A stretch of DNA of 64,000 bases from an uncultured Desulfovibrio sp. GTDB lineage: Bacteria; Desulfobacterota; Desulfovibrionia; Desulfovibrionales; Desulfovibrionaceae. The DNA is taken from the NCBI RefSeq assembly GCF_902477725.1, contig NZ_CABSIF010000001.1, positions 248,001-312,000 of the forward strand. Direction: 5' to 3'. The notes beneath the pieces are model-generated. The model was not told where the DNA came from. It did not search any database and was given only the letters and a program-made list of their open reading frames with translations. This document shows positions 16,713-26,730 of the stretch, in pieces (positions within the stretch are counted from its first letter, which is position 1; each line of letters starts with the position of its first letter). A program made the position numbers and the translations under genes.

Positions 16713-17648
16713 CTAAAAAATAACCATGTAGAGCGGAATGGTGATCATGGAAAGCAATGTGGTCAGGCTGACGGCCTGCGCGCCAAATTCCGGGTCTGTG
16801 TGGTAGTGGGCGCTCAAAATAGCCGCCTGGGCCATCACCGGCAGGGATGCCTGGATAATAAAAACCTTGCCCATGAGCGCAGACACCGGAAAGAAATACA
16901 GCAGGCCAGTCATCACCAGCGGGCCAAGCATCATGCGCCCCATCGCCAGCAGAACCATATCCTTGCCGATCCTGATACTGCGCAATCCCATGTCGTAGAT
17001 GGAAATACCAATAAAAATCATGGCCAGCGGCGTAGTGAGATTGCCCAGCGAGCGGGCGACGTTCTGCAAAAATTCGGGCAGTTCAACGCCCAGCATTGTC
17101 AGAATCAAGCCCGTAATAAAGCCCATGAAAGGCGGGGAAAACACCTGCCTGACCCGGGTATGCAAAGGGATTTTCCCTCTGTTTTCAGTAATATCGCATG
17201 TAATTGAGTAGACCCCCACAGTCCAGAAAAAAACCGTGCTGGCGGCATAGTACAGCAGCACATAGGGGATGGAACTTTCGCCGAACAGCGCCAGATTAAC
17301 GGGAATACCAATAAAAATGGTATTCGAATTGGCTACACTGGCGCAGAAAAGGCCAAAATGCTGCCTTTTGATGCGTGCCAGCTTGGCAAGCACAATGGCC
17401 AGCGCAAAGGTGAGGGTCACCGAGCCCAACGGCAGCAGCGCCCCCTTTGCCAGCATGATCAGATCGTCCCGATGGAACGAGTGCATGATGGTGTACATGA
17501 GAAAGGGCGGCAGGGCGATCTGGGTGATCAGACGCGGCAGAACAATTCGGGTTTCCGCGCCAAACCAGTTGCGCGCCGCCAGCATGAACCCAACAAAACC
17601 TAACAGCATCAGCCCGAATACACCGCCCAGCGCATGCAAAAACGCCAT
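16713..17648 (-). CDS. AEC (auxin efflux carrier) family transporter
   Basis: A 311-residue integral membrane protein with about ten hydrophobic segments in two five-helix halves, as expected for the AEC family. The family's conserved segment is seen in FGLFCASVANSNTIFIGIPV (unwound helix with Asn/Pro/Gly). Members move organic acids or auxin-like compounds; the substrate here is unknown. AAGGAT precedes the start. It lies 117 nt downstream of ilvD on the same strand, separated by the ilvD terminator, so it is probably transcribed separately. Confidence 0.88.
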   Translation of the reverse strand: MAFLHALGGVFGLMLLGFVGFMLAARNWFGAETRIVLPRLITQIALPPFLMYTIMHSFHRDDLIMLAKGALLPLGSVTLTFALAIVLAKLARIKRQHFGLFCASVANSNTIFIGIPVNLALFGESSIPYVLLYYAASTVFFWTVGVYSITCDITENRGKIPLHTRVRQVFSPPFMGFITGLILTMLGVELPEFLQNVARSLGNLTTPLAMIFIGISIYDMGLRSIRIGKDMVLLAMGRMMLGPLVMTGLLYFFPVSALMGKVFIIQASLPVMAQAAILSAHYHTDPEFGAQAVSLTTLLSMITIPLYMVIF

Positions 17649-17700
17649 ATGCTTTTATCCTTTCAAAAAGCCCTTCCGCAAGGTTGCGCTCAGGGGCCAG

Positions 17701-17741
17701 AAAACCCCCACAGGCCAGAAAACAACTCCGGCTCGTGGGGG
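17701..17741 (-). terminator. Rho-independent terminator of ilvD
   Basis: Minus strand: CCCCCAC (17735-17741) pairs with GTGGGGG (17705-17711) with an inner four-base pairing, followed by TTTT at 17704-17701. Confidence 0.75.
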
Positions 17742-17765
17742 CTTTGAATCATTTCGGCCAGTTAC

Positions 17766-19451
17766 TTAGATTTCCTTGTAACGCCCGCCATTGGCAGCCG
17801 AGCTGACCAGATAGGCATAACGCCGCAGCACTGGGTAGGGGCAATCCTTCTTGGGCACCACAAGGGCGGCGCGCCGCTTGGCAAGCTCGGCCTCGTCCAC
17901 AAGCAGATCCAGCTTGCGGTTGGGAATGTCGATATGGATGGTATCGCCTTCGTGCACCAGAGCGATAACGCCGCCGTCCGCCGCTTCGGGCGAAATGTGC
18001 CCTATGGCCGCGCCATTGGTGCCGCCTGAGAAACGGCCGTCCGTCAGCAGGGCAACATCCTTGCCAAGACCCATGCCTGTGATGGCCGCCGTGGGCGAGA
18101 GCATTTCGCGCATGCCCGGGCCGCCGCGCGGGCCTTCGTAACGGATCACAACGCCGTCTCCGGCCTTGATCTTGCCGTCAAGAATGGCCTTCATGGCGTC
18201 TTCTTCGGACTCAAACACGCGGGCCGTGACGTCGCGGCACATCATTTCGGGGGCAACAGCGGACTGCTTGACCACAGCGCCCTCGGGCGCCAGGCTGCCG
18301 CGCAGAATGGCAATGCCGCCCTGTTTGGAATAGGGATTTTCAACACTGCGGATCACTTCAGGGTTCATGACGCGGGCGTTCATGTCCTTGAGGTTTTCGC
18401 CCACGGTCTTGCCTGTGGCGGTCATGCAGTCCTTGTTGATGAGGCCCAGCTTGTCCAGCTCGGTCATGACGGCAGGGATGCCGCCCGCGTTGTCCAGATC
18501 AACCATGTAATGCTTGCCCGCCGGGGAAAGCTTGCACAGATTGGGGCTCTTTTTGCTGACTTCGTCAAAAATTTCCAGGCCAAGCTTCAATCCGGCCTCG
18601 CCGAACACGGCGGGCAGGTGCAGCACGGTGTTGGTGGAACAGCCAAGGGCCATATCCACGGCCACGGCGTTAGCAATGGACTTGGGCGTTACGATATCCA
18701 GCGGGCGGATGTTCTTGTGCAGCAGATCCATAACCCGCATGCCAGCCTTTTTGGCAAGGCGGATGCGCGCGCCGCTCACAGCGGGGATGGTGCCGTTGCC
18801 GGGCAGGGCCACGCCAATGGTCTCAGACAGGCAGTTCATGGAATTGGCCGTGAACATGCCCGCGCAGGCGCCGCAGCCGGGACAGGCGCGTTCGGCCATG
18901 TATTCCAGCTCTTCTTCTGTCATGGCGCCGCTGCGCACCTTGCCCACGGCTTCAAACACGGTGATGAGATCGCCGCGCTTGCCGGGGCCGATGTCGCCGG
19001 GCAGCATGGGGCCGCCGGAAACCAGCACCGAAGGGATGTTCAGGCGCATCATGGCCATGAGCATACCGGGAACGCACTTGTCGCAGTTGGGAATGAACAC
19101 CAGGGCGTCAAAGGCGTGACCGCGCGCCATAATTTCAATGGAATCCGCGATGAATTCACGCGAGGGCAGGGAAAAACGCATACCCTCATGGTTCATGGCC
19201 AGGCCGTCGCACACGGCAATAGCCGGGAACTGCAGCGGCGTACCGCCTGACATACGTACACCGGCCTTGACCGCGTCGGCCAGGCTGTTCAGGTGCATAT
19301 GCCCGGGAACGACCTCGCTGGCGGCGTTCACAATGCCTACCAGGGGGCGCTCCATTTCTTCTCTGGTGAGGCCCAGAGCATAGAGCAGGGAGCGGTGGGG
19401 GGCTTTTTCCAGCCCGGACTTCATTTTTTTGCTGCGTGCTTCATCATCCAT
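17766..19451 (-). CDS. ilvD: Dihydroxy-acid dehydratase
   Basis: A 561-residue enzyme that dehydrates 2,3-dihydroxy-isovalerate and its methyl homologue in branched-chain amino acid synthesis. Fe-S ligands are visible in NCDKCVPGM and [18 protein letters not shown]. The ALPGNGT loop, the Mg2+ site around GHMHLN, and the C-terminal [20 protein letters not shown] with the catalytic serine are all intact. The ATG at 19451 is chosen because AAGGAT lies upstream and it gives family length; the frame stays open further upstream without a better site. A nested inverted repeat lies in its leader at 19480-19509. Confidence 0.96.
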   Translation of the reverse strand: MDDEARSKKMKSGLEKAPHRSLLYALGLTREEMERPLVGIVNAASEVVPGHMHLNSLADAVKAGVRMSGGTPLQFPAIAVCDGLAMNHEGMRFSLPSREFIADSIEIMARGHAFDALVFIPNCDKCVPGMLMAMMRLNIPSVLVSGGPMLPGDIGPGKRGDLITVFEAVGKVRSGAMTEEELEYMAERACPGCGACAGMFTANSMNCLSETIGVALPGNGTIPAVSGARIRLAKKAGMRVMDLLHKNIRPLDIVTPKSIANAVAVDMALGCSTNTVLHLPAVFGEAGLKLGLEIFDEVSKKSPNLCKLSPAGKHYMVDLDNAGGIPAVMTELDKLGLINKDCMTATGKTVGENLKDMNARVMNPEVIRSVENPYSKQGGIAILRGSLAPEGAVVKQSAVAPEMMCRDVTARVFESEEDAMKAILDGKIKAGDGVVIRYEGPRGGPGMREMLSPTAAITGMGLGKDVALLTDGRFSGGTNGAAIGHISPEAADGGVIALVHEGDTIHIDIPNRKLDLLVDEAELAKRRAALVVPKKDCPYPVLRRYAYLVSSAANGGRYKEI

Positions 19452-19479
19452 GACGGTATCCTTATGGTATGAACAACAA

Positions 19480-19509
19480 ACATTCCTTTTGCGCCCGCAA
19501 TCGGAATGT
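19480..19509 (-). repeat. Nested inverted repeat in the ilvD leader
   Basis: ACATTCC (19480-19486) pairs with GGAATGT (19503-19509), and inside it TTGC (19489-19492) pairs with GCAA (19497-19500), with matching 2-nt internal loops. It ends 29 nt before the ilvD start, so it may be an operator or an RNA hairpin. Confidence 0.45.
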
Positions 19510-19682
19510 GAATCGTACGGTAATTTTTTACGCCCGTAAACACGCCATAGCCGCCCCTGCCGCCCGGCCGAGCTGAATGCGCCGCAACCGGGCGTGTGGG
19601 AATCCCCTCGGCTGGGCAGGTATTTTTTCCGCGCGGGCCTCAGCCACTTGAGCGCGCCGTCGAAGTGAGCTAATTTCCTGGC

Positions 19683-21230
19683 ATGCAAAGCTCTACCCCA
19701 ACTTTGGCACGCCGCTACATATTCAAGCTCGTGGCCAATATCGCTTCCGTCCCGGTCTACCTTGTCATGGAGGCCATTCTGCCCCGCGCTCTCGGGCCGC
19801 AGATGTACGGCAATTACAGCTTTGCGACCAACCTCTTCCAGCAGCTTTCCGGCTTTCTGGATATGGGAACCTCCACCTGCTTTTACAATTCCCTTTCGCG
19901 CCGTCAGGCAGAGACCGGCCTCATCGGCTTTTACATGCGCGCCACAGCGGCGGTATTCGCCATTATTTTACTGGCCGCAGGCCTGCTGCAAATTCCTGCG
20001 GCTGGCGAGCTGCTCATGCCCGATGTGCCCCTGTGGCTTGCGCCGCTGGCAGCCCTGTGGGCTTTTCTGACATGGTGGGGCCGTGTGCTGCGCTCCATGA
20101 ACGATGCCGTGGGCGCGACTGTTTCTTCCGAAATGGTGCGCACCGTTGTGTCGCTGTTTACGGTGGGCTTGCTGGGGCTCATGTTCTGGGCCGACTGGCT
20201 GAACATTCACACGCTTTTTGCCCAGCAATACCTCATGCTCGGGGCAACTGCCCTTGGCTACTGGCTGGTTACGCGCACCTACTGGCGGCAGGCTGGCATT
20301 CCCCTGCACTTTCGGCTCACGCCTGAGCAGACGCGCGCCTATGGGCGGGAGTTTTTCAATTACAGCCACCCGCTGTTTGTGCAGGCCCTGCTCTCCTTTT
20401 TGCTCCTCACTGCCGAACGCTGGCTGCTGCAATGGTTTGACGGCAGCGTGGAACAAGGCTTTTTTGCCCTTTCCCAAAAAGTCAGCATGGCCTGTTTTCT
20501 TTTTGTTTCAGCCATGACGCCTCTGGTCATGCGCGAGCTTTCCATCGCCTGGGGCAACAATGACCGCGAGGCCATGGGCCGCCTGCTCACGCGGTTTGCC
20601 CCGCTGCTCTACGTGGTGGCTGCCTATTTTTCGTGCTTTACGCTGGCCGAAGGTTCCGCCCTGGTGAACTTTTTCGGCGGCGCGCAGTTTGCCGCAGCGA
20701 CCCTGCCTGTGCAGATCATGGCGCTCTACCCCCTGCATCAGGCCTATGGGCAGCTTGCCGGATCAGTCTTTCACGCCACCGGCCGCACCAAGGTGCTGCG
20801 CAATATGGCGGCGCTGGAATGCATTTACGGTTTCAGCACGGCGTGGTTTCTGCTTGCGCCGCCGGAATATTTCGGCCTTGGCCTCGGTGCCGTAGGCCTG
20901 GCGATCAAAACCGTGTGCGTGCAGATCATCACGGTCAATGTGTATCTTTGGCTGGCCTCACGCTTTATTCCGCTCAAGTTCTGGCGCAATATTGCCCACC
21001 AGATATGGAGCCTCGCAATTTTGCTGCTGCTGGCCTTTGGCTGCCGCCAGCTTACGCTCTATCTTGGCATTGGTGATGTGGATTCCTTTCCTCGTTTTCT
21101 TGTTTCCGGCGTCATATACACCGCGGCCATCGGGCTGCTCTGCCTGGGCATGCCTGCTGTCATGGGCTTTTCTCGGCAGGAACTGCGCGAAGTATTTATC
21201 CGGTTCAGCAAATCCAGGTCACATGGCTAA
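19683..21230 (+). CDS. Polysaccharide/lipid-linked oligosaccharide flippase (Wzx/MATE-like)
   Basis: A 515-residue membrane protein with 12-14 predicted transmembrane segments, belonging to the MOP superfamily of polysaccharide exporters. The N-terminal region ([26 protein letters not shown]) resembles the first helices of Wzx proteins, with conserved LG..YG..A pattern. It would flip an undecaprenyl-linked sugar unit across the inner membrane. No other polysaccharide gene is adjacent; two glycosyltransferases occur elsewhere in the window. The ribosome binding site is weak. It ends 60 nt before a terminator. Confidence 0.82.
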   Translation: MQSSTPTLARRYIFKLVANIASVPVYLVMEAILPRALGPQMYGNYSFATNLFQQLSGFLDMGTSTCFYNSLSRRQAETGLIGFYMRATAAVFAIILLAAGLLQIPAAGELLMPDVPLWLAPLAALWAFLTWWGRVLRSMNDAVGATVSSEMVRTVVSLFTVGLLGLMFWADWLNIHTLFAQQYLMLGATALGYWLVTRTYWRQAGIPLHFRLTPEQTRAYGREFFNYSHPLFVQALLSFLLLTAERWLLQWFDGSVEQGFFALSQKVSMACFLFVSAMTPLVMRELSIAWGNNDREAMGRLLTRFAPLLYVVAAYFSCFTLAEGSALVNFFGGAQFAAATLPVQIMALYPLHQAYGQLAGSVFHATGRTKVLRNMAALECIYGFSTAWFLLAPPEYFGLGLGAVGLAIKTVCVQIITVNVYLWLASRFIPLKFWRNIAHQIWSLAILLLLAFGCRQLTLYLGIGDVDSFPRFLVSGVIYTAAIGLLCLGMPAVMGFSRQELREVFIRFSKSRSHG

Positions 21231-21292
21231 AACTCAGCTGCACAAAATAGAAAGGCCGGTGACCCCGGCCATCTGATATGCATGATACAGAC

Positions 21293-21321
21293 AAAAAAGG
21301 GCCGGAAATCTGGCCCTTTTT
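21293..21321. terminator. Bidirectional terminator between the flippase and proB
   Basis: AAAAAA-GGGCC (to 21303) pairs with GGCCC-TTTTT (21312-21321). It serves the rightward flippase and the leftward proB. A second hairpin, GGCCGG/CCGGCC, lies at 21254-21270. Confidence 0.85.
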
Positions 21322-21323
21322 AT

Positions 21324-22568
21324 TTACACTGCCGCATCAAGCAGCAAATTGTCCCTATGGATCACCTCAGGGTAGTGCGCATCGCCCAGAATGGCTGCGA
21401 CCTCATGCCTTTTCAGGCCCATGATTTTTTTCAGATCTGAAGTGCTATAGTTGGTGAGGCCCACGCCGAGGCTTTGCCCTTCGTGCAGCACTCGCACCAG
21501 CGCGCCCTGCTGAAAGCTGCCTTCAACACGAAACACGCCGCCGGGCAAAAGGCTGCCGCCCTTGTGCAGGAGGGCCTTGGCCGCTCCAGCGTCCACATGC
21601 ACGCTGCCCGCTGGATCAGACTGATAGGCCAGCCAGAATTTACGGCGGGGTATGGCATGCCGTGCAGGGCAAACCCATGTGCCGCCCGTAAAGGATTCAT
21701 GCCCCTGCGGAGCGGGACAAATACCGCTGGCGGCAAAGGCCCGCGTGATGATCTCCGGCTCGCGCCCCGGCAAAATCAGCGTAGGTACGCCAATCTGCGC
21801 CGCGCGACGGGCCGCCAGCAGCTTGGAATACATACCGCCGGTGCCTACGGAAGTCTTGCCGCCGCAAAGCTGACCCAGATCAAGGGCCGCCACGTCATCA
21901 ATGTGATCCATGATGGGAGCGTTGGGGTCTTTTTGCGGATCGGCAGCCAGAACGCCCGAGGCGGACGTGAGATTGATGAAGAGATCCGCCCCGGTCAGAT
22001 TGACCAGAAGGCTTGCAAGGCAGTCGTTATCGCCGAACTTCAGTTCGCTGATGGACACTGTGTCGTTTTCGTTGACAATGGGCAGCACGCCCCATTCCAG
22101 CAGTTCGGCAAACGTATTGCGAGCATTGAGAAAACGCTGACGGGCGCGCAGGTCATCGCGGGTCAGCAGGACCTGAGCAGTGGGCATACGGTGCGCAAAA
22201 AACACCTTGTCCCAGCTCTGCATGAGTTGCCCCTGCCCCACTGCTGCCGCAGCCTGACGCGCAGCAAGGCCCGTGGTTTCAACCACATGCCCGCGCGTGG
22301 CAAGCGCGGCCCGCCCAGCGGCCACAGCACCGGAAGAAACAAGCACCAGACGGCGCGGCTCCGCGCCCCCCGCGTTGCTGGATGCAGCATCACCCGCAGG
22401 CAGCAGGTTGCGCAGATGCGCCAACTGCCCGGCCAGATTCTCCAGCACGGGCATGCTCAGGCCCTGGGCATCGGTGAGTACGGCGCTGCCTACTTTGACG
22501 ACCACCACCCGGGCCTGGGCAAGCACCCGTGCGCGTTCCTGCCGCCAGTCTTCCGTCGGCGCTGTCAT
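21324..22568 (-). CDS. proB: Glutamate 5-kinase
   Basis: A 414-residue enzyme that phosphorylates glutamate in the first step of proline synthesis. The amino-acid kinase domain covers residues 1-290: VVVKVGSAVLTD, VSSGAVAAGR, the glutamate-binding NENDTVS and FGDND, and GTGGMYSKLLAA. A C-terminal PUA domain follows (residues about 310-400, GSLLPGGVFRVEGSFQQGALVRV). It starts 17 nt after the obgE stop, so it is the last gene of the rplU-rpmA-obgE-proB run, a common order in deltaproteobacteria. Confidence 0.95.
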   Translation of the reverse strand: MTAPTEDWRQERARVLAQARVVVVKVGSAVLTDAQGLSMPVLENLAGQLAHLRNLLPAGDAASSNAGGAEPRRLVLVSSGAVAAGRAALATRGHVVETTGLAARQAAAAVGQGQLMQSWDKVFFAHRMPTAQVLLTRDDLRARQRFLNARNTFAELLEWGVLPIVNENDTVSISELKFGDNDCLASLLVNLTGADLFINLTSASGVLAADPQKDPNAPIMDHIDDVAALDLGQLCGGKTSVGTGGMYSKLLAARRAAQIGVPTLILPGREPEIITRAFAASGICPAPQGHESFTGGTWVCPARHAIPRRKFWLAYQSDPAGSVHVDAGAAKALLHKGGSLLPGGVFRVEGSFQQGALVRVLHEGQSLGVGLTNYSTSDLKKIMGLKRHEVAAILGDAHYPEVIHRDNLLLDAAV

Positions 22569-22585
22569 ATATGCTCCACAGACCG

Positions 22586-23686
22586 CTACTCGCGGGTATA
22601 GATCACTTCAATTTCGGGGAAGTCCTCTTCCTCATCACCGTCTGTATCGGCAAAATGCAGGATAGGCGCGTGGCTGGCGGTTTCATCGCGCATACGCCAC
22701 AACTCTTCCACCAGAGGCTCAAGGTCGATGTTGTCCCGCGCGGAAATAAAGAAGATATTCCGGCCATCGGCTTTGGCCCTGTTTTTCAGCTCTTCCAGAC
22801 GCTCGGGGCTGATGAGGTCGATCTTGTTGACCACCTCGATCTGCTGCCTCTCGCCCAGTTCTTCGTCAAAGCGGCACAGTTCCTCGTTGATGAGGTTAAA
22901 GCCCGCCCATGGAGCATCTTCGCCCACATCTTCCACGCTGAGAATATGCACAAGAAAACGTGTGCGCTCCACATGCTTGAGAAAACGCAGCCCAAGGCCC
23001 TGGCCTTCGTGCGCGCCCTCAATGAGGCCGGGGATGTCGGCAATGACCATGCGCCTGTCGGGATCCACTTCGTCAATCATAACGCCGAGATTGGGCGTGA
23101 GCGTGGTGAAGGGATAGGCCGCGATCTTGGGGCGCGCCGCCGACACCTGCGAAATAAAGGTGGATTTACCCGCATTGGGCAAGCCCAGCAGACCGGCATC
23201 TGCCAGAATCTTCAGCTCAAGGCGCAGATTTTTTTCTTCACCCGGTTCACCGGGCTGACAAAACCGCGGTGCGCGCATGGTGGAAGACTTGAAATGTTCG
23301 TTGCCCTTGCCGCCGCGTCCGCCGCACGCAACAATAACTTCTGTTTCAGGATCGCTGAGGTCTGCCAGCAGTTCTTCCCCGTCCGGGCCTTCAACAAAAA
23401 CAAGCGTACCCACCGGCAGGTGCAGCACCATGTCTTCGCCCTTCTTGCCATCGCACTGGCTGCCTTCGCCGGGGCGACCATTGCGAGCCTCGTAAAGGCG
23501 CTTGAGGCGAAAGTCGTACAAAGACAGCAAACGGCCATCGGCTTTCAGCAGCACAGAACCGCCGTCACCACCGTTGCCGCCGTCCGGGCCGCCGCGCGGC
23601 ACAAATTTTTCGCGCCGAAAAGACAAACAACCGTGCCCGCCCTTACCGGCGCGCACCTGAATTCGAGCTTCATCTACAAATCGCAT
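22586..23686 (-). CDS. obgE: Obg GTPase
   Basis: A 366-residue ribosome-associated GTPase. The glycine-rich Obg fold fills residues 1-160 (GGHGCLSFRREKF.PRGGPDGGNGGDGGS). The G domain has G1 GLPNAGKST (near 168), G3 DIPGL, G4 NKID and G5 SARDN. A short acidic tail (DTDGDEEEDF) follows. It takes part in 50S assembly and stress control. AAGGAT precedes the start. The order with rplU, rpmA and proB supports the assignment. Confidence 0.97.
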   Translation of the reverse strand: MRFVDEARIQVRAGKGGHGCLSFRREKFVPRGGPDGGNGGDGGSVLLKADGRLLSLYDFRLKRLYEARNGRPGEGSQCDGKKGEDMVLHLPVGTLVFVEGPDGEELLADLSDPETEVIVACGGRGGKGNEHFKSSTMRAPRFCQPGEPGEEKNLRLELKILADAGLLGLPNAGKSTFISQVSAARPKIAAYPFTTLTPNLGVMIDEVDPDRRMVIADIPGLIEGAHEGQGLGLRFLKHVERTRFLVHILSVEDVGEDAPWAGFNLINEELCRFDEELGERQQIEVVNKIDLISPERLEELKNRAKADGRNIFFISARDNIDLEPLVEELWRMRDETASHAPILHFADTDGDEEEDFPEIEVIYTRE

Positions 23687-23889
23687 GGGATATCCTTGCG
23701 GTCAGTCCGCGCGGCTACGCCTGCAATGCTGGCGCTTGCCGTAATGTATATGGGGCTGCCGTTCCGAAAAACCGCGCAAATATTGCAGCAATGCCGGCCA
23801 GCGCCGCACGACAAACACCTGTTTGCCCCACGCTGCCTGCGTTTTCGGTCTGTGGCCTTGCGCCACACGTACCCCAGCACAAACACCGA

Positions 23890-23919
23890 GAGGGAAGAAG
23901 CCTCGCGGCCCCTTCCCTC
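23890..23919 (-). terminator. Possible hairpin terminator between rpmA and obgE
   Basis: GAGGGAAG (minus strand, 23919-23912) pairs with CTTCCCTC (23897-23890) with an inner GCC/GGC pair. The T-tract is poor (GGTGTTTG), so read-through to obgE is likely. Confidence 0.35.
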
Positions 23920-23942
23920 ATCGGCAAATTCCACGCGGCCGC

Positions 23943-24212
23943 TTAGTCGGCGGCCGCCTCCACATGCACTCGCGTGTGGACGCGACGCTTGCGGAGATAC
24001 TTCTCAAAGCGCACAACGCCGGCCACTTTGGCGAACAGGGTAAAGTCCCTGCCCATGCCCACGTTCACACCGGGGTAAACGGTAGTGCCGAGCTGACGCA
24101 CCAGAATATTGCCAGCCAGAACCTTCTGACCGCCAAAACGCTTTACGCCGCGGCGTTGGCCTTCACTGTCGCGACCGTTGCGCGAAGAGCCGCCTGCTTT
24201 CTTATGTGCCAT
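23943..24212 (-). CDS. rpmA: 50S ribosomal protein L27
   Basis: An 89-residue protein of normal length beginning [20 protein letters not shown], the conserved N-terminal arm that reaches the peptidyl-transferase centre. The core [13 protein letters not shown] and the basic C-terminus complete the family pattern. GGAGG precedes the start. It lies downstream of rplU in the usual L21-L27-Obg order. A pair of GCGGCCGC palindromes flanks its stop codon. Confidence 0.98.
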   Translation of the reverse strand: MAHKKAGGSSRNGRDSEGQRRGVKRFGGQKVLAGNILVRQLGTTVYPGVNVGMGRDFTLFAKVAGVVRFEKYLRKRRVHTRVHVEAAAD

Positions 24213-24344
24213 GGTAGCCTCCCTGGGGCGCCGACCCTGTGGACCGGCGGGGCAAAGTAAATATCTTTCAACGCGCCCTGAACGAATGCAGAGCTATTGG
24301 CAGACCATGCCCGCGGCCTGCCGAACCTCGGCTAAAGCCGGGTT

Positions 24345-24653
24345 CTAGGCGTTGATGCTCTTAACGCGAATGGTGGTGTAATCCTGGCGATGACCGCGCA
24401 TCTTGCGCGAGTCATTACGACGCCAGCGCTTGAACACCTTGATCTTTGGGCCGCGCCCGTGATCCACCACTTCCGCCATAACGGCGGCCCCGGCAAGATA
24501 GGGAGCGCCGACTTTGCATTCAGCACCGCCGACCATCAGTACCTTGTCCAAGGAAATTTCGCTTCCGGCCTGAACCGCAAGCTTTTCCACAACTACTTTA
24601 GAACCTTCTTCGACGCGGTACTGTTTTCCGCCGGTCTCGATAATCGCGTACAT
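24345..24653 (-). CDS. rplU: 50S ribosomal protein L21
   Basis: A 102-residue ribosomal protein beginning MYAIIETGGKQYRV, which is the L21 signature, with the C-terminal KIKVFKRWRRND..R..GHRQ typical of the family. The start at 24653 has GGAGG; a longer frame to 24707 is not needed. It is the first gene of the rplU-rpmA-obgE-proB cluster and has its own strong promoter. L21 binds 23S rRNA near L20. Confidence 0.98.
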   Translation of the reverse strand: MYAIIETGGKQYRVEEGSKVVVEKLAVQAGSEISLDKVLMVGGAECKVGAPYLAGAAVMAEVVDHGRGPKIKVFKRWRRNDSRKMRGHRQDYTTIRVKSINA

Positions 24654-24677
24654 ATCAACCTCCAAAAAGAGAAAGGC

Positions 24678-24707
24678 ATATTTGCCCCACAGGCCGACAA
24701 ATGTCAA
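24678..24707 (-). promoter_or_regulatory. Sigma-70-type promoter of rplU
   Basis: Minus strand: -35 TTGACA at 24702-24707, an 18-nt spacer, and -10 AAATAT at 24678-24683. A perfect consensus -35 fits a ribosomal protein operon. Confidence 0.7.
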
Positions 24708-24711
24708 GCGC

Positions 24712-24735
24712 GTTTTGCAGAAATTTTTGCAAAAC
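24712..24735. repeat. Inverted repeat between divergent rplU and the RNA methyltransferase gene
   Basis: GTTTTGCA (24712-24719) and TGCAAAAC (24728-24735) form a perfect 8-bp inverted repeat with an 8-nt AT-rich spacer. It starts 4 nt upstream of the rplU -35 box, an activator- or UP-element-like position. Confidence 0.45.
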
Positions 24736-24888
24736 TCGCTACAACAGTCCGCGACTTGCGCGAGTGGCGAGAATACACAACTTCATAGCAGGGAGCAATG
24801 TCTTTTTGCACCTGACAACGCGTCGCCCTCCACTTACCTCTTTGAGCGGACTTGCGCAGCCGCAAGCCTGCTGCTAACTGTGGGGCGC

Positions 24889-26523
24889 ATGAACACCGCC
24901 CCCACCCAACTCACGCTCGACATCACCGCCCTTTCACACGATGGGCGGGGTATTGCGCGCCTCGCCCCCGAAAATGACCAAATCAGCAGAGGCACAGTCG
25001 TCTTTGTGGCAAACGCCCTGCCGGGTCAGCGTGTGTTTGCACATGTGTTGCGGCGCAAGTCTGCTTTTATAGAAGCGGAAGCCGAGACTCTGCTCAGCCA
25101 GTCGCCGGACGCAGTCGATCCCATCTGCCCCCACCATGCCGAATGCGGCGGCTGCCCGCTGCAAACCATGCCCTATGCGCAGCAGCTTTACTGGAAGCGC
25201 ACTCTGGCGGTGGACGCCCTCACGCGCATTGGCAAATTTGACCGCGACCAGATTGAATCGCTTTTGCCGCCCGTCACAGGTTCACCTGCGCTGACGCGGT
25301 TTCGCAATAAAATGGAATTTGCCTTCGGGCACGACATGGACAACAAGACCGATTTGAAACTTGGCCTGCGCCGCCGCAATGGCCGCGATGTGGTGGCCGT
25401 GCCACACTGCGCCCTCATGCCGCCCGAGGCGCTGCAAATAGTAAGCATGGTGGGCAAACTGGCGGCGGAAAGCGGCTTTGCCGCCTACGCAGCGCCCGAT
25501 TCCAGGCAAAGCCAGCCTCTTCACCCCACGCACGGCCAGCAAAAGCAGGGACGCCGTGGCGGCATTGCCCGGCGCGCTCCGCGAGATCACGCCATCCCGG
25601 TTCACGATGTCGCGGCCAATGGGTTCTGGCGTTTTTTTGTGCTGCGGCGCGGCCTTGCCGCAGACATGCGCACACCGCGCTGGTGGGCCCTGTGCATCAC
25701 AAGTCCCGGCGATGCCCCGCAGCGCGCTGCCGTGAGGATGCTCGGCAGGGAAGTTCTGGCGGCATTCCCCCAGTTGGCAGCATTTATCCATGAAGAACGC
25801 GCCACCGCCGATGCCTTTGCTTTTGGCGAAAAACGCGTGCAGACCCTGGACGAAACTGGCCGGGAAAATCCTGCAGCCACACGGTTGTTTCTGCCTCTCG
25901 CCGGCATGAACTTTACCCTCGATGCGTCTTCCTTCTTTCAGGTGAATACCGGCGGCGCGCAGGCACTTGCGCAGGCGGCACAGCGCATGCTTATGCCCGA
26001 CAGCCCGGCGGAGAACCAACAGAATGCCCGACCCCGGGGACTGCTTGATCTTTATTGTGGCGTTGGCGCACCGGGCCTGTTGCTGGCGCGCCACTATTCC
26101 GCCCTGCTGGGCCTGGAGCAGGACAGACGGGCTGTGAAGCTCGCTGCCATAAATGCCAAGTCCAATGACATCAATTACTGCCAGTATGAGGCAGGGGATG
26201 CGGTGCACCACCTTGAGCGCCTTGCATCTCTAGATCTTGCCAGCCGCTGGCAAGCAGCAGACTTTGGCGCATCAGCCAACGCCCCGCTGGCAGCGGATGC
26301 TCTGGCAGACCCGCCCAGGGCCGGGCTTTCACCCCGCGCGCTGGATGCGCTCATGCAGATCGCGCCAGACAGAGTCCTTTATATATCGTGCAACCCGGCG
26401 ACGCTCGCGCGCGACGCCGCACAGCTGCGCAACAAGTATTCCCTGGAGCGGCTTGAAGCCGTTGACCTTTTTCCCCACACACCGCACCTTGAGTGTCTGA
26501 GCCTCTGGCGCAGGCTCGACTGA
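24889..26523 (+). CDS. 23S rRNA (uracil-5-)-methyltransferase, RumA/TrmA family
   Basis: A 544-residue SAM-dependent methyltransferase. Residues 1-65 form a TRAM-like RNA-binding domain. Fe-S cluster cysteines appear in CPHHAECGGCPLQ near 80-95. The methyltransferase part has the SAM motif DLYCGVGAPGLLLA, the ADPPRAGL motif, and YISCNPATLARD with the nucleophilic cysteine. Length exceeds RumA (about 430) because of an insert around residues 200-260 rich in Gln/Arg. The uridine target (747, 1939 or tRNA U54) cannot be decided. The start at 24889 matches the onset of the TRAM domain; the ribosome binding site is weak. Confidence 0.88.
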   Translation: MNTAPTQLTLDITALSHDGRGIARLAPENDQISRGTVVFVANALPGQRVFAHVLRRKSAFIEAEAETLLSQSPDAVDPICPHHAECGGCPLQTMPYAQQLYWKRTLAVDALTRIGKFDRDQIESLLPPVTGSPALTRFRNKMEFAFGHDMDNKTDLKLGLRRRNGRDVVAVPHCALMPPEALQIVSMVGKLAAESGFAAYAAPDSRQSQPLHPTHGQQKQGRRGGIARRAPRDHAIPVHDVAANGFWRFFVLRRGLAADMRTPRWWALCITSPGDAPQRAAVRMLGREVLAAFPQLAAFIHEERATADAFAFGEKRVQTLDETGRENPAATRLFLPLAGMNFTLDASSFFQVNTGGAQALAQAAQRMLMPDSPAENQQNARPRGLLDLYCGVGAPGLLLARHYSALLGLEQDRRAVKLAAINAKSNDINYCQYEAGDAVHHLERLASLDLASRWQAADFGASANAPLAADALADPPRAGLSPRALDALMQIAPDRVLYISCNPATLARDAAQLRNKYSLERLEAVDLFPHTPHLECLSLWRRLD

Positions 26524-26643
26524 GCAATAGGTAGACATTTTTTTGCAAATTCACGAGGCTCGATTTTTGGTATCAACAGCCAGTTTTCCGCGTCTGTGGC
26601 CCCTAAGGAATGCAGCGTAATCACAAGTTTCCGCCCAAAGTCA

Positions 26644-26672
26644 TTGACGCGTCGGGTCGCCTGTGATAATTT
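26644..26672 (+). promoter_or_regulatory. Sigma-70-type promoter of the atp F0 operon
   Basis: -35 TTGACG at 26644-26649, a 17-nt spacer, and -10 TAATTT at 26667-26672. The predicted start is near 26679, about 50 nt before atpZ. Confidence 0.6.
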
Positions 26673-26730
26673 GAACAGCGTTAAGGGGACCATGACGCTT
26701 ACAGGTTCCAGCCACGTGCGCGGAGGCCTT

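Noticed and set aside
18510..19250. Long rightward reading frames opposite ilvD
   Set aside because: They are antisense shadows of a complete, well-conserved ilvD in GC-rich DNA and lack ribosome binding sites.
23674..23934. Leftward 86-codon frame between rpmA and obgE
   Set aside because: No ribosome binding site, atypical composition, and it overlaps the obgE start; no family resemblance.
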